From contig CAZICM010000097.1 in the NCBI GenBank assembly GCA_964537685.1, forward strand, positions 1 through 22,782: a DNA stretch of 22,782 nucleotides, in the 5' to 3' direction. This document shows positions 1 to 8,901 of the stretch, piece after piece. Each line of letters starts with the position of its first letter. Within the stretch, counting starts at the first letter, position 1. The stretch comes from CAZICM01 sp964537685. Its GTDB lineage: Bacteria; Myxococcota_A; Polyangia; Polyangiales; Polyangiaceae. Below the pieces are notes generated by a model that was not told the origin of the DNA, ran no database searches, and saw nothing but the letters and a program-made list of their open reading frames with translations. The position numbers and the translations under genes were made by a program.

Positions 1-324
1 ACCAGGATCGCCCTGCGGGCCTGTTGGACCCATGACACCAGGATCGCCCTGCGGGCCTGTTGGACCCATGACACCAGGATCGCCCTGCGGACCTTGAATT
101 CCTTGAGGACCTTGGGGACCCATCGGGCCATCCGCTCCCGTTGGACCCATCGCACCCACTGGACCAGGATCGCCCTGCGGGCCTGTTGGACCCATGACAC
201 CAGGATCGCCCTGCGGGCCTGTTGGACCCATGACACCAGGATCGCCCTGCGGACCTTGAATTCCTTGAGGACCTTGGGGACCCATCGGGCCATCCGCTCC
301 CGTTGGACCCATGGCACCCACTGG
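1..324 (-). repeat. Tandem 162-bp duplication within the collagen-like gene
   Basis: Positions 1-162 and 163-324 are identical except for one base (151-153 cgc against 313-315 ggc), a synonymous GCG/GCC alanine change. Each 162-bp unit (54 residues, 18 Gly-X-Y triplets) is made of two identical 36-bp units and a 90-bp unit. The repeat is in frame, so gain or loss of copies would change fibre length without breaking the gene. More copies may lie beyond the left edge. Confidence 0.95.
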
Positions 325-1182
325 ACCAGGATCGCCCTGCGGACCTTGAGGTCCCATGGCACCAGGATCGCCCTGCGGGCCTTGAATTCCTTGAGGACCT
401 TGAGGACCTTGGGGACCCATCGGACCATCCGCACCGGTTGCGCCCGTCGCTCCCGCTACACCTGGAATACCCTGAAGACCCTGAGGGCCCTGTGCTCCCG
501 TTGCTCCCGTTGCTCCCGCTATCCCCTGAGGCCCCTGAACCCCTTGGGGGCCTTGAATTCCCTGCGCCCCTGTTGCACCCGTGGCTCCCGCCACACCTGG
601 AATACCTTGAAGCCCCTGAGCTCCCGTTGCTCCAGTTACTCCCGCCGTACCCTGGGGCCCCTGAGGCCCCGTCGCCCCTACCGGCCCCTGCAAGCCCGCC
701 GGATCGCCCACCCATTGCCCATTCTCATCGATAACCACACCAAATCCCTGAATCGATACAGAATGAGGATTAATATCTCCCACCACATCATTGGCCATCA
801 AGGCATAAGGCACGCTTCTGGTTGCCGAGCGGGGCGTCATTTCTGAATCGGTGCCCACTTTTATACCGAGATATCTCACCGAACCATCGAAAACCTTGCC
901 ATCCAAAGGCACGGTTTCCCCTAATTCGACAGAGAAATAGCCGTTATCAAACGTAATGCTATGCGTTTCCGTCCACAGCACGGCCGCATTGGCATCAGGA
1001 CCATCGTATAGCGTAAACACCACATCCAGGGTTTCATTGACCGGCTGAGATTTCGCATCAAAGAGCCGGCCCTGATGGGTAATGCTGCCCGGCACGGCGG
1101 CCAGCGCCCCTGTGGAGAGCACCACAGCACCCAGACCGATGATCGAAGCTGTTATCCAACGTTTCACTGTTCGAATTGTCAT
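1..1182 (-). CDS. Secreted collagen-like (Gly-X-Y repeat) protein, 3' end outside window
   Basis: Translating the minus strand from the ATG at 1182 gives an open frame that runs off the left edge (394 codons seen, no stop). Residues 1-29 look like a Sec signal peptide (basic start, hydrophobic core, ending ALAA). Residues about 30-150 form a globular head with motifs ITHQGRLFDA, FTLYDGP, GYFSVELGE and VPYALMAND, a head type I associate with secreted delta-proteobacterial tail-fibre-like or collagen-like proteins. From Gly163 on, uninterrupted Gly-X-Y triplets (GPQ, GAT, GIQ, GDP, GPM) continue to the window edge, which predicts a collagen-like triple helix outside the cell. A GGGAG lies about 10 nt upstream of the ATG. 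A small Gly-rich ORF ends 3 nt upstream, so the two may be translationally coupled. The plus strand is also open across the repeats, but that is a shadow. Function is unknown; a surface fibre or adhesin is a guess. Confidence 0.88.
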   Translation of the reverse strand, partial: MTIRTVKRWITASIIGLGAVVLSTGALAAVPGSITHQGRLFDAKSQPVNETLDVVFTLYDGPDANAAVLWTETHSITFDNGYFSVELGETVPLDGKVFDGSVRYLGIKVGTDSEMTPRSATRSVPYALMANDVVGDINPHSVSIQGFGVVIDENGQWVGDPAGLQGPVGATGPQGPQGTAGVTGATGAQGLQGIPGVAGATGATGAQGIQGPQGVQGPQGIAGATGATGAQGPQGLQGIPGVAGATGATGADGPMGPQGPQGPQGIQGPQGDPGAMGPQGPQGDPGPVGAMGPTGADGPMGPQGPQGIQGPQGDPGVMGPTGPQGDPGVMGPTGPQGDPGPVGAMGPTGADGPMGPQGPQGIQGPQGDPGVMGPTGPQGDPGVMGPTGPQGDPG

Positions 1183-1185
1183 GGT

Positions 1186-1314
1186 TTAAATACTCCCGCT
1201 CGCACCAACCAGCCCACTTTGTCCACCTTGTCCACCCGGGCCACCCCAACGAAGGCCCAGCACTACATCGTTATTCATCTCTAAAAGAAGAGCTCGAATG
1301 CCTTCATTTCTCAC
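1186..1314 (-). CDS. Small Gly-rich ORF coupled to the collagen-like gene
   Basis: A 42-codon minus-strand frame starts at a GTG (1314), with an AAGGG 7 nt upstream, and ends at TAA (1188-1186), only 3 nt before the collagen-like ATG. It begins MRNEGIRALLLEMNND and ends with a Gly-rich tail (GGPGGQGGQSGL) that resembles the composition of the neighbouring collagen gene. The frame has no stop back to a TGA at 1332-1330, beyond which the same frame holds a 12-codon ORF with a perfect Shine-Dalgarno. It could be a real small protein, a leader peptide that couples translation to the collagen gene, or the 3' part of a small gene broken by the TGA. It has no recognised family. Evidence is limited to position, start signal and composition. 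Confidence 0.35.
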   Translation of the reverse strand: MRNEGIRALLLEMNNDVVLGLRWGGPGGQGGQSGLVGASGSI

Positions 1315-1329
1315 GATCACACCCTTTTT

Positions 1330-1368
1330 TCAACCCCCTGTCGATATGCAATACACCACGATCGTCAT
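1330..1368 (-). CDS. Possible 12-residue leader ORF with perfect Shine-Dalgarno
   Basis: On the minus strand AGGAGG (1378-1373) lies 4 nt before an ATG (1368). The frame reads MTIVVYCISTGG and stops at TGA (1332-1330). Downstream of the TGA the same frame stays open for 47 codons to the TAA at 1186, so this may be the true start of a 60-residue gene interrupted by a nonsense codon, or a separate leader peptide. The ribosome binding site is among the best in the window, which is why the short ORF is listed. The rest of 1183-1465 shows a T-rich plus-strand stretch (about 1370-1440) but no clear sigma-70 promoter. Confidence 0.25.
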   Translation of the reverse strand: MTIVVYCISTGG

Positions 1369-1465
1369 CTTTCCTCCTCTTTTTTCCTGTCATGATTCGC
1401 CCAAATCGAAGCCTATACGTTTTTTATCTTTACAAGAAACATATGGCTTCGCTACGTAGGCGCCC

Positions 1466-2704
1466 ATGTTCCTCGATATCGGCCCGCTCAGGCGCCATCG
1501 AAACTTTCGGCTTGTTTTTATAGGCCAACTTATCTCTTTTATCGGTAGTATGGTGACTTATGTAGCCGTCCCCGTTCAAATTCAAGCCCTTACGCATTCT
1601 CAAGCCATGGTTGGCCTCCTCGGGGGCACGCAGTTGTTGCCCGTCCTCGTCTTCGGGCTGTGGGGAGGCTCGCTCGCCGACGCCTTGGATCGCAGAAAGC
1701 TTCTCATCGGCTCGGAAATGGTGATGACCCTGGGCGCGCTGGGTCTCGCGCTAAATGCCGCGAGCAGAGCCCCGAGTGTATTTGCCGTCTTTGCGCTCGC
1801 CTTTATCATGCAATCGGCCAATTCGCTTCACCGCCCGGCGATGGAGGCCCTGGGCCAAAAACTCGTCACCCCCGCCGAGCTTCCGGCTGTTTCCGCCCTG
1901 ATTTCGCTTCGGGGAAGTGTCGGCGCGGTCGCGGGGCCTATGATTGGGGGATTGATTGTGGCGCATGGAGGCATATCTGCGGCGTATATTACCGATGCGA
2001 TTAGCTTTGGCTTTGTGACGATATGCCTCTTGTTGATGAGAGACTTGCCCCAGCAAGAAAAGAGCGCTCAAACAGGCTGGAAAAGCATCAAGGAGGGCCT
2101 TCGCTACGCACTTGAACGCCCCCAGCTTGTAGGCACCTATATTGTTGACATCGTTGCGATGGCATTTGCCTTTCCATTGGCGCTTTTTCCATCCATGGCC
2201 CAGGGCTGGGGTGGAGCGGACGCCACGGGATATTTATATGCTGCCATGCCCGCGGGCGCTTTAATTATTTCGGCATTTAGCGGCTGGACCCATAAAATCC
2301 AGCGCCAGGGCATGGCTGTCATCGTTGCGGCGGCCCTATGGGGCGTCTTTACGGTAGGCTTTGGATATGCCAAGACATTACCCTGGGCGCTTTTCTTTTT
2401 GGTACTAGCGGGAGCGGCCGATGCGGTCAGCGGAATTTTTAGAATGACGATATGGAACCAGACCATACCCAACACCCTGAGAGGACGGCTGGCGGGGGTG
2501 GAAATGATTAGCTATTTAAGCGGCCCGCTCATTGGAAATGCCCGGGCGGGTGCCGTTGCCGAAATGACAAGCAATTCCATATCCATTATGTCGGGCGGAG
2601 CGCTATGCGTGCTGGGCGTGGTGATATGTGCTTTTCTCTTGCCCTCCTTTCGCCGATACCACCGTCCTGAATATCCCGAAGGCGAAACCCATTCCGCCAC
2701 GTAA
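1466..2704 (+). CDS. MFS transporter, EntS/DHA3-like exporter
   Basis: The 412-residue protein has many hydrophobic helices, consistent with the usual 12 of the major facilitator superfamily. The MFS motif A appears as GGSLADALDRRK at residues 67-78, between helices 2 and 3, and the opening FRLVFIGQLISFIGSMVTYVAVPVQ is typical of the enterobactin-exporter-like (EntS, MFS_3) branch. It is therefore probably an inner-membrane, proton-driven exporter of a small molecule, but the substrate cannot be read from the sequence and no siderophore genes are visible. The start at 1466 is the first possible one, since an in-frame TAG lies 9 nt upstream; the Shine-Dalgarno is weak (TAGG). The regulator gene starts 85 nt downstream on the same strand, so co-transcription is possible. 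Confidence 0.85.
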   Translation: MFLDIGPLRRHRNFRLVFIGQLISFIGSMVTYVAVPVQIQALTHSQAMVGLLGGTQLLPVLVFGLWGGSLADALDRRKLLIGSEMVMTLGALGLALNAASRAPSVFAVFALAFIMQSANSLHRPAMEALGQKLVTPAELPAVSALISLRGSVGAVAGPMIGGLIVAHGGISAAYITDAISFGFVTICLLLMRDLPQQEKSAQTGWKSIKEGLRYALERPQLVGTYIVDIVAMAFAFPLALFPSMAQGWGGADATGYLYAAMPAGALIISAFSGWTHKIQRQGMAVIVAAALWGVFTVGFGYAKTLPWALFFLVLAGAADAVSGIFRMTIWNQTIPNTLRGRLAGVEMISYLSGPLIGNARAGAVAEMTSNSISIMSGGALCVLGVVICAFLLPSFRRYHRPEYPEGETHSAT

Positions 2705-2761
2705 ACGAATACGAAAGGACTCTTCGGAAACACCACAAATACTTGTGAGCGCAGCCCGCAC

Positions 2762-2778
2762 GCGCGTAATCTACGCGC
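2762..2778. promoter_or_regulatory. Inverted repeat just upstream of the regulator gene
   Basis: GCGCGT and ACGCGC (2762-2767 and 2773-2778) form a perfect 6-bp inverted repeat with a 5-nt spacer, ending 11 nt before the regulator ATG and next to its AGAGGGG ribosome binding site. It could be an operator for autoregulation, or an RNA hairpin affecting initiation. It is short and G+C-rich, so chance is possible. Confidence 0.3.
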
Positions 2779-2789
2779 AGAGGGGTGTT

Positions 2790-5700
2790 ATGCGCTATCT
2801 ATCGGTTGAACGGATCGGCCCTTTTGTGCTGGACTACGAGAACAGGCGCCTGTTAAAAGACGGGGTCGAATTGCGCATCCGGCCAAAGACCTTTGAGGTG
2901 TTGTCGATTTTGGTGCGCGCGCATGGGAAGGTCGTGCTCAAGGAGGATTTGCTTCGCACCGTGTGGCCTGATGTGCATGTGAGTGACACCGTCCTAAAAG
3001 TGTGTATCCGGGAACTGCGTCAACTCTTTGCCGAGGATATCCGCAACCCCCGCTATATTGCCACGGCCCATTCGCGAGGTTATCGATTTCTCGCCCCCGT
3101 TGACAGCGAGTCCGATCCCGGGAGCGACAATAACGCGCTAGATCATCCCGAAGATGCCGCCTATGATGCGCCTTCGCGGGTCACTAGACCCTTTATTGGC
3201 AGAAAGCCGGAGCTCCAGCGATTGATGGATGCCTTTGCCCAAGCCTGCGCGGGACACCGCAGCACCATGTTTGTGGTGGGCGAGGCAGGCATAGGAAAAT
3301 CTTGGCTAGCCACCGCGCTCATGAAGAAGATCGCTTCAATGGCCAAAAGACATGAAAATCCCTGGATTCTTCAAGGGCAATGCTTTGAGCAACATGGTTT
3401 GACAGAGGCGTACCAGCCCATTCTGGATGCGATTGCCAGACTCGACGGGGATTTGCCAGGGCTTGTGCTGGGCGAACATTTGGCCAAGCACGCTCCTTCA
3501 CTGCTCGCCCAATTGCCATCGCTGCAACGGCCGGGCGACGCCGAGCGGCTGAGCCGGCAAACCTTGGGGGCTTCACCAGGCCGTGTGGTGCGCGAAGCGA
3601 TCGCATTTTTCGACGCGCTTAGCCGGATGGCTCCCCTGGTGCTGATCATCGAGGACCTGCATTTCGCGGATGAAATGAGCCTGGACCTGCTGATGGCCTT
3701 GTGCAAGCGAAGCGATCCGGCGAGATTGTGCGCGCTGTTCTTTTGTAGGCCAAATCCTTCCAGTGCAACGGCTCCGGGACTGAGCAGGATGAGGCATGAG
3801 CTGGTGGCTTATTCCCATTGCAGCGAGCTTCGACTGGGCGCGTTCGAACTCCAGGAAGTGCGGGCCTATTTAGAGATGCTTTTTTCCCGGAGCGCCTTCG
3901 TTCCCGCGCTTGGAGAACAGCTTTTCTCATCAACCCAGGGGCATCCTCTTTTTCTCGCGATGCAAGTGGAAAGTTTAGTCTTGCAAGGGTATATCACCCA
4001 GGATGAGAAGACGGGTATATGGATATGCAAGTCCGATCTATTGGGAAGTCCCTTGGAGATGGCGGAAAGCATTCGATCCCTAATTTTAGGACAGGCGGAC
4101 GCCTTGCCCAGCGCCGAGCTTGAGGTTTTGGAAGCAATGTCCATAGCAGGGGAATGGTTTAGCGCGGAGCATGGAGCTGCGATGCTGAATTGCCCAGTTC
4201 TTGAACTCGAATCCACTGCGGAAAGACTTGTACGGCATGGGCTATTTACAGTTCGGGAATGGCTGGAGGGCCCCGGGACTGATCGGACGAGCGCTTATCG
4301 CCTCCGGCATGGGCTTCAGCGATATGCCTTGTATGAACGCATCGCGCCCGCGCGCCGGGCCAGCCTTCATTTGAGGCTGGCGGAAGCGCTCGAGCAGGGC
4401 CCCTTTCGTGGCCTCGATGCACTCGCGGCTGTGTTGGCCCATCATTTTGAGCAGGGGAAAGCATTTCGCCGGGCAGCCCAATGGCTATATCAACTTGCCC
4501 TTATTGATTGGCGCCGATTTTCAAGATCCACGGCCATTGAGCATCTCAAGCGGGCGATTGAGCTGCTCTCACACGAAAAACAAGGACCTGATCTTGCCTT
4601 GGAAACAGAGATCTACCGTGCGCTTGCCCATGCCAGTGCATTGACAGTAGATATTCCCCATACCCTTCAAACGCTACTTCAGTTGAAGAATCTAGCCCTC
4701 ATGCACGGGGACATTGAAGCAGTAGTGACGGCACTTCACGAGCTTATCATGTACCACTGGCAGGATGCACCGCAGGCGGTCGCATTGGCCAAGGAAGCGG
4801 CACAGCGGGCCGAAGAGCAGGCATCCGCATCCACATGCCTGGTGGCCCATGGATATCTCAGCTTATGCCGGGCGCTATTGCATCGCTGTGCTCCCGACGA
4901 TCCCGCCGCCGTGGAAGAAGGACTTCAGGCATCCGCGCAATCGGGAAGCTTGTGGACCAAGCTGGGCTATCATGGACTCACAATGCTCGTCTATCTCAAT
5001 TCCAATCCACAAATCGCGCTGAAAATCGCGCAAGGGATGAAAACAGACGCCCTTTCACTTGGCATGGAGTCTCATTATATAGGCGCCGTTACTGGGGTCT
5101 TGATCGCCCGCCTTCGCCTGGCTCAATGGGAAGGGCTTTCCACCGCCCTCTGCGAGTTCGAGGAGGAGTGTAAGCGCTGGGATAACCAAGGCGCGGCCTT
5201 CAATATCCACCTGGTGCGATCCATGTATTTGTTTGAAGCCAGGGACTTTCAAGCCGCCTTCCACCAAACTGACGCGAGCTTGCCAAAGATGCGCGATCTA
5301 ATGCCTCCCCCCTATATTGGCCATTTGATGGTTCGCGTGGCTCGCTGCCGGCTTGAGCTGTTGGATGTGCAGAGCGCCGAAGAGCTCTATGCTCAGGCGC
5401 CTTCGGTGGAAAAATCATTCTTCTGGTATTTGGCCGATGCCTTTGAGCTGGAAAGCGGGGTAGAATTCGCTCTGCGTAAAGAAGACTTCGAGCGGGCCGA
5501 GCGTTACATTCAGCTTCTGCATGAGCAGGCTTGGGGGTATAAAGATGAGGATTGGCTGCTGCGAAGCCGAACGCTGCAGCTCAAGCTCTATGCGCATCAA
5601 GCCCGCTGGAGCGAGGCGGAGCGGGAAATTGAAACGGCAGCCGCCGAGCCCCTGGAGATTTGGCATGTGGCGGCATGGAATTTTCATGAAACCGCGGCCC

Positions 5701-5861
5701 GTATTTTCCTCAGCCAGCGTAAAGAGAACGAGGCTCAGCAGCATCTAGAATTTCGGGATGCCGCCGTGAATCGGCTACTTGCCCAGGTGCACGATCAGCC
5801 TGGAATTTACGACGCGCTGGTCAAGGCCAAAAACCGAGCACTCGTGCCCTTTACAACCTGA
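2790..5861 (+). CDS. wHTH-AAA ATPase-TPR transcriptional regulator
   Basis: The protein is about 1023 residues. Residues 5-103 are an OmpR/PhoB-type winged helix (Trans_reg_C): LRIRPKTFEVLSILVRAHGK, then the recognition region DTVLKVCIRELRQLF and the wing SRGYRFLAPV. It is not attached to a receiver domain. Residues about 134-480 are a STAND/AAA-type ATPase: FIGRKPEL entry motif, Walker A GEAGIGKS at 164-171, Walker B LVLIIED at 283-289. The remaining ~500 residues are alpha-helical and TPR/MalT-like. I chose the ATG at 2790 because AGAGGGG lies 5 nt upstream and the winged helix starts right after; the frame is open back into the MFS gene but those residues look non-coding. Such proteins are ATP-dependent one-component regulators that sense a ligand or partner through the TPR region. 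The likely targets are the flanking exporter and the downstream secreted BNR_4 protein, by position only. Confidence 0.9.
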   Translation: MRYLSVERIGPFVLDYENRRLLKDGVELRIRPKTFEVLSILVRAHGKVVLKEDLLRTVWPDVHVSDTVLKVCIRELRQLFAEDIRNPRYIATAHSRGYRFLAPVDSESDPGSDNNALDHPEDAAYDAPSRVTRPFIGRKPELQRLMDAFAQACAGHRSTMFVVGEAGIGKSWLATALMKKIASMAKRHENPWILQGQCFEQHGLTEAYQPILDAIARLDGDLPGLVLGEHLAKHAPSLLAQLPSLQRPGDAERLSRQTLGASPGRVVREAIAFFDALSRMAPLVLIIEDLHFADEMSLDLLMALCKRSDPARLCALFFCRPNPSSATAPGLSRMRHELVAYSHCSELRLGAFELQEVRAYLEMLFSRSAFVPALGEQLFSSTQGHPLFLAMQVESLVLQGYITQDEKTGIWICKSDLLGSPLEMAESIRSLILGQADALPSAELEVLEAMSIAGEWFSAEHGAAMLNCPVLELESTAERLVRHGLFTVREWLEGPGTDRTSAYRLRHGLQRYALYERIAPARRASLHLRLAEALEQGPFRGLDALAAVLAHHFEQGKAFRRAAQWLYQLALIDWRRFSRSTAIEHLKRAIELLSHEKQGPDLALETEIYRALAHASALTVDIPHTLQTLLQLKNLALMHGDIEAVVTALHELIMYHWQDAPQAVALAKEAAQRAEEQASASTCLVAHGYLSLCRALLHRCAPDDPAAVEEGLQASAQSGSLWTKLGYHGLTMLVYLNSNPQIALKIAQGMKTDALSLGMESHYIGAVTGVLIARLRLAQWEGLSTALCEFEEECKRWDNQGAAFNIHLVRSMYLFEARDFQAAFHQTDASLPKMRDLMPPPYIGHLMVRVARCRLELLDVQSAEELYAQAPSVEKSFFWYLADAFELESGVEFALRKEDFERAERYIQLLHEQAWGYKDEDWLLRSRTLQLKLYAHQARWSEAEREIETAAAEPLEIWHVAAWNFHETAARIFLSQRKENEAQQHLEFRDAAVNRLLAQVHDQPGIYDALVKAKNRALVPFTT

Positions 5862-6025
5862 ACTTCTCCGACCTCAACCTGAACCAAAGCTGAACCAATT
5901 CAACCCGCGCCTCGTGCGAATAAAGGGATGGCGAATGCCGCCCGGGCCGAGCGCAGGTCTAAAGTTACCAAACGTTCGCGGCTCTGTCGGCAAACCTTGG
6001 GATTTTGACGCACAGAGAGGTCGAT

Positions 6026-8884
6026 ATGTTTGGACATCGTTTATTTCAAAGCTTCGCTCGCGGTACTGGGCTAGGCGCTTCAATGCGGATTGGCCTTTCG
6101 ATCGCAGCGGGTGCATTGCTTAGCGCGGCTCAACTGGAGAGCGCCTGGGCAGCCAACGACAAGCGCTGGGATATCGACAACAATGGGATCGAGGATTTTG
6201 TTTTTCAAATTTCGGACAAGGGCCGGGTGCGCTGGGCCAGGATGAGCGACTCGGGAGGGGTGGTGGAAAGCTCGGAAGAGTTAGGGGGCATGGCCAATCG
6301 TTATCGCATCATCATGGGAGCCGGCGATTTTAATAACAATGGCAACAAAGAGCTCTTGGTCTATGACCTTGAAGCAAATAGGATTGAGATTTGGCCGATA
6401 TCGGCGACCAACATGGCGAGTCAAACTCACTATTACGCAGCTTCCACTTCATATACCACGCTGAATATTCAGGGTTTGCAGGCGCCGGTTCTCCGGGCGC
6501 CAGTCAAGTATGGAGATCTAGATCAAGGAACTGCCGACAATTTAGACGATGTGTCCGTCAGACCCTATGATATTCCAGCCATAGGCGATTTCAACGGTGA
6601 TGGCTACGATGATTTTATTCTCCAAAAGCGCAGCGATTCAACCTTGACCTACCATTTGATTCAGGGCGTGTCTGGAAATGACAAAGCATTTACCAAGCTT
6701 AACACGGGATCGCTTAACAATATAAGCTGCAGCCCGTGTGAGCTTGTGGGCACGGGAAAATTGGATAACAACGCCGCGGACGATTTGATCTTTCGCAATA
6801 CATCGACTGGAGCGGCGTACTATGTACTGACGCAGCCTTCGGCCGGTTCAATTCATATAACAAAGCAAGGCATACTGGCCAATGTGAGCCTGCCTTACCC
6901 CAGCCATACCGTCGTTGGCGTGCGGGATATTGACGGTGATGGTTATGCCGATCTCGTCGCGCATGTAGACAATCCCAATCTAAGCAAGCCGGTGAGATTC
7001 TGGACGCTCGGACCACCACCCTCACAGGGAAGCGCGCCCATTGTAACGAAATCGGGATCGTGGAGCACCAATTATCCCGTGGATACATGGCGTATCTTGG
7101 GCCTGCGCGACACCAACGGCGATTCCCGCGCGGATTTGCTCGTTCACCATCGCAAAACGGCTATCGTAAGCACCATAAGAACGGGCATTATTGATAACAA
7201 CAATGAAATCCCATTGGGATCAACCGTTCCATACTTAGCGGTCAGCGGCACATCCCGCTTTCCCGGCCCTCTTCGATATGGAGATGAGTATTCCGCCGCT
7301 ACCGAGCAAAACATGATACCCAATCCATTCCCAGTCCCAGGCTTTGAATCGACCTATGGCGGCGGCGATCATTCGACCAATCTCCCAGGAACCTCAGTCT
7401 ATTACGCCAGCGGACAAATCAAGCGGACTTTTTATGTGTATCCCGAATGCGATGGTTCCACGGGTAACACCGCTCCATGCGTCGGACACCCCAGTATCCG
7501 CTCGTTTGATCATGTGACCAATAAATGGTCCGGGGTTCACCGCATTGCCAATCAACCCTTTACTGTACCAGATGGGAGCTACCTTAGAGATGCCCATGTA
7601 TACCCCCAACTGGTGATCGATAACGCGGGATATCTACATGTGTTCCACAGTGGCCATGTACATCCGCTCAAGCATTATAAGTCGCCTGTACCGGCAAATG
7701 GAACATGGGATCAGCTTAAGCAAGCATGGACAGATGTGGGCCTTCCCCGCAGCAACGGCTCGGCCATTTCCTTCGCGGACAAGGCCACCTATGTGATGCC
7801 CGCAAAGGCCAACAACGGGGTCATCTATATCTTCTGGCGTCAATCGTATATTTTTGAAATCCCCGGGGCGGCCGTGGCGAACCGCTATGATCACGACCCA
7901 TGCCAACTGCACACCTATAATATCTATGAACCCTGGTATTATACCTTCTCAACGAACAATGGAGCGACCTGGGCCGAATCAACCATGATCCTCAATCCCC
8001 TGGCGAAAGCGCCTCCGGCCGATCCTTACAATGATCAATCAGGCTCACACGATGCCAACGGAAACGGCTGGGATAGCTATTATGCAAACTTCCGCTATAT
8101 GCCCGCGATCAATGAGTTTTATATGACATTTTCGCTGTCTCAATACCACAACTGCGCGCACCAGCGGACTTCGTTTATGCGCCTTGTTCCCGATAGCTCA
8201 ACCCATATCCTCAAAGCATACACAATTAGCGGAGTGGATATCGGAAACCGTATCGATGAGAACGAAGAAACGGCTGCCAACCAATCTATCTTTCATATTC
8301 AGGGCGGCACATTGAACGGCCATACTTTCACAGGCCGCGAAGTCCAATGGCAGAAACCTGGAACCGGCGCGGGAATCGGCGTGGTCACAGGCCATGACAA
8401 CGCAGGCAATGCGCATATCTTTTATCATGACTACGATCGCTTTAGCATGCCTTCTATATATCACACTTATCAGGACAGCTCGAATACCTGGGCGGCGCCT
8501 ATGCGGCTCTTCCCGGCTCCGCAGGGCTACAGAGATCACCGTATCTTCGCAGTGACCTTCGATCCCAGCGACGCCACCAAATATTCTATCTATCTCACAT
8601 CCAACGAGCTTAGGAATATGGAGACAAACTATCACTCCATTCAGAAATGGAACTTCACCTCTTTAACCGCCGCCAATCCCTCGACAACGAACGCCATCAT
8701 GGCCGTAAAGAATTCACCCAAGCGCTTCTATGATATCTCCCAAGTCACCAACGCGGATATGACGTTAGGCTCACGCCACGAGGTTTCGTTCTGGCAGGGA
8801 ACGTATATGTCCATGGCAAAGGTTGTATCGGATGGCAAGGTATTTGGCTGGGGCGCCGGCCAGTTTTGGTCAGACCACGAATGA
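6026..8884 (+). CDS. Secreted FG-GAP/VCBS-like plus BNR_4 beta-propeller protein
   Basis: The ~952-residue protein starts at the ATG at 6026, with AGAGG 5 nt upstream; a TTG 21 nt further upstream is less likely. Residues 1-43 form a long signal peptide ending ESAWAAN. The first ~400 residues carry repeated FG-GAP/VCBS-like calcium-loop motifs: DIDNNGIEDF, GDFNNNGNKELL, GDFNGDGYDDF, RDIDGDGYADL, RDTNGDSRADLL. From about residue 450 to the end the sequence has BNR_4-type signatures (AHVYPQLVIDNAGYLHVFHS, GHVHPLKHY, repeated aromatic and His-rich blades). BNR_4 propellers occur in some polysaccharide lyases (such as ulvan lyases of PL24/PL25), so a secreted polysaccharide-binding or -cleaving role is plausible but unproven. 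It follows the large regulator by 164 nt, a gap with no clear promoter or terminator. It is an extracellular or surface protein with fairly high confidence; catalytic activity is uncertain. Confidence 0.82.
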   Translation: MFGHRLFQSFARGTGLGASMRIGLSIAAGALLSAAQLESAWAANDKRWDIDNNGIEDFVFQISDKGRVRWARMSDSGGVVESSEELGGMANRYRIIMGAGDFNNNGNKELLVYDLEANRIEIWPISATNMASQTHYYAASTSYTTLNIQGLQAPVLRAPVKYGDLDQGTADNLDDVSVRPYDIPAIGDFNGDGYDDFILQKRSDSTLTYHLIQGVSGNDKAFTKLNTGSLNNISCSPCELVGTGKLDNNAADDLIFRNTSTGAAYYVLTQPSAGSIHITKQGILANVSLPYPSHTVVGVRDIDGDGYADLVAHVDNPNLSKPVRFWTLGPPPSQGSAPIVTKSGSWSTNYPVDTWRILGLRDTNGDSRADLLVHHRKTAIVSTIRTGIIDNNNEIPLGSTVPYLAVSGTSRFPGPLRYGDEYSAATEQNMIPNPFPVPGFESTYGGGDHSTNLPGTSVYYASGQIKRTFYVYPECDGSTGNTAPCVGHPSIRSFDHVTNKWSGVHRIANQPFTVPDGSYLRDAHVYPQLVIDNAGYLHVFHSGHVHPLKHYKSPVPANGTWDQLKQAWTDVGLPRSNGSAISFADKATYVMPAKANNGVIYIFWRQSYIFEIPGAAVANRYDHDPCQLHTYNIYEPWYYTFSTNNGATWAESTMILNPLAKAPPADPYNDQSGSHDANGNGWDSYYANFRYMPAINEFYMTFSLSQYHNCAHQRTSFMRLVPDSSTHILKAYTISGVDIGNRIDENEETAANQSIFHIQGGTLNGHTFTGREVQWQKPGTGAGIGVVTGHDNAGNAHIFYHDYDRFSMPSIYHTYQDSSNTWAAPMRLFPAPQGYRDHRIFAVTFDPSDATKYSIYLTSNELRNMETNYHSIQKWNFTSLTAANPSTTNAIMAVKNSPKRFYDISQVTNADMTLGSRHEVSFWQGTYMSMAKVVSDGKVFGWGAGQFWSDHE

Positions 8885-8901
8885 TATCACCGAAGCTGAT
8901 T

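Noticed and set aside
1..430. Direct 36-bp repeats at first sight like a CRISPR array
   Set aside because: The units are adjacent without unique spacers and translate as uninterrupted Gly-X-Y triplets.
94..846. Long plus-strand frame (250 codons) with Arg/Thr-rich repeats
   Set aside because: It is the complement of the Gly-X-Y coding repeats; composition follows from the repeat and there is no ribosome binding site.
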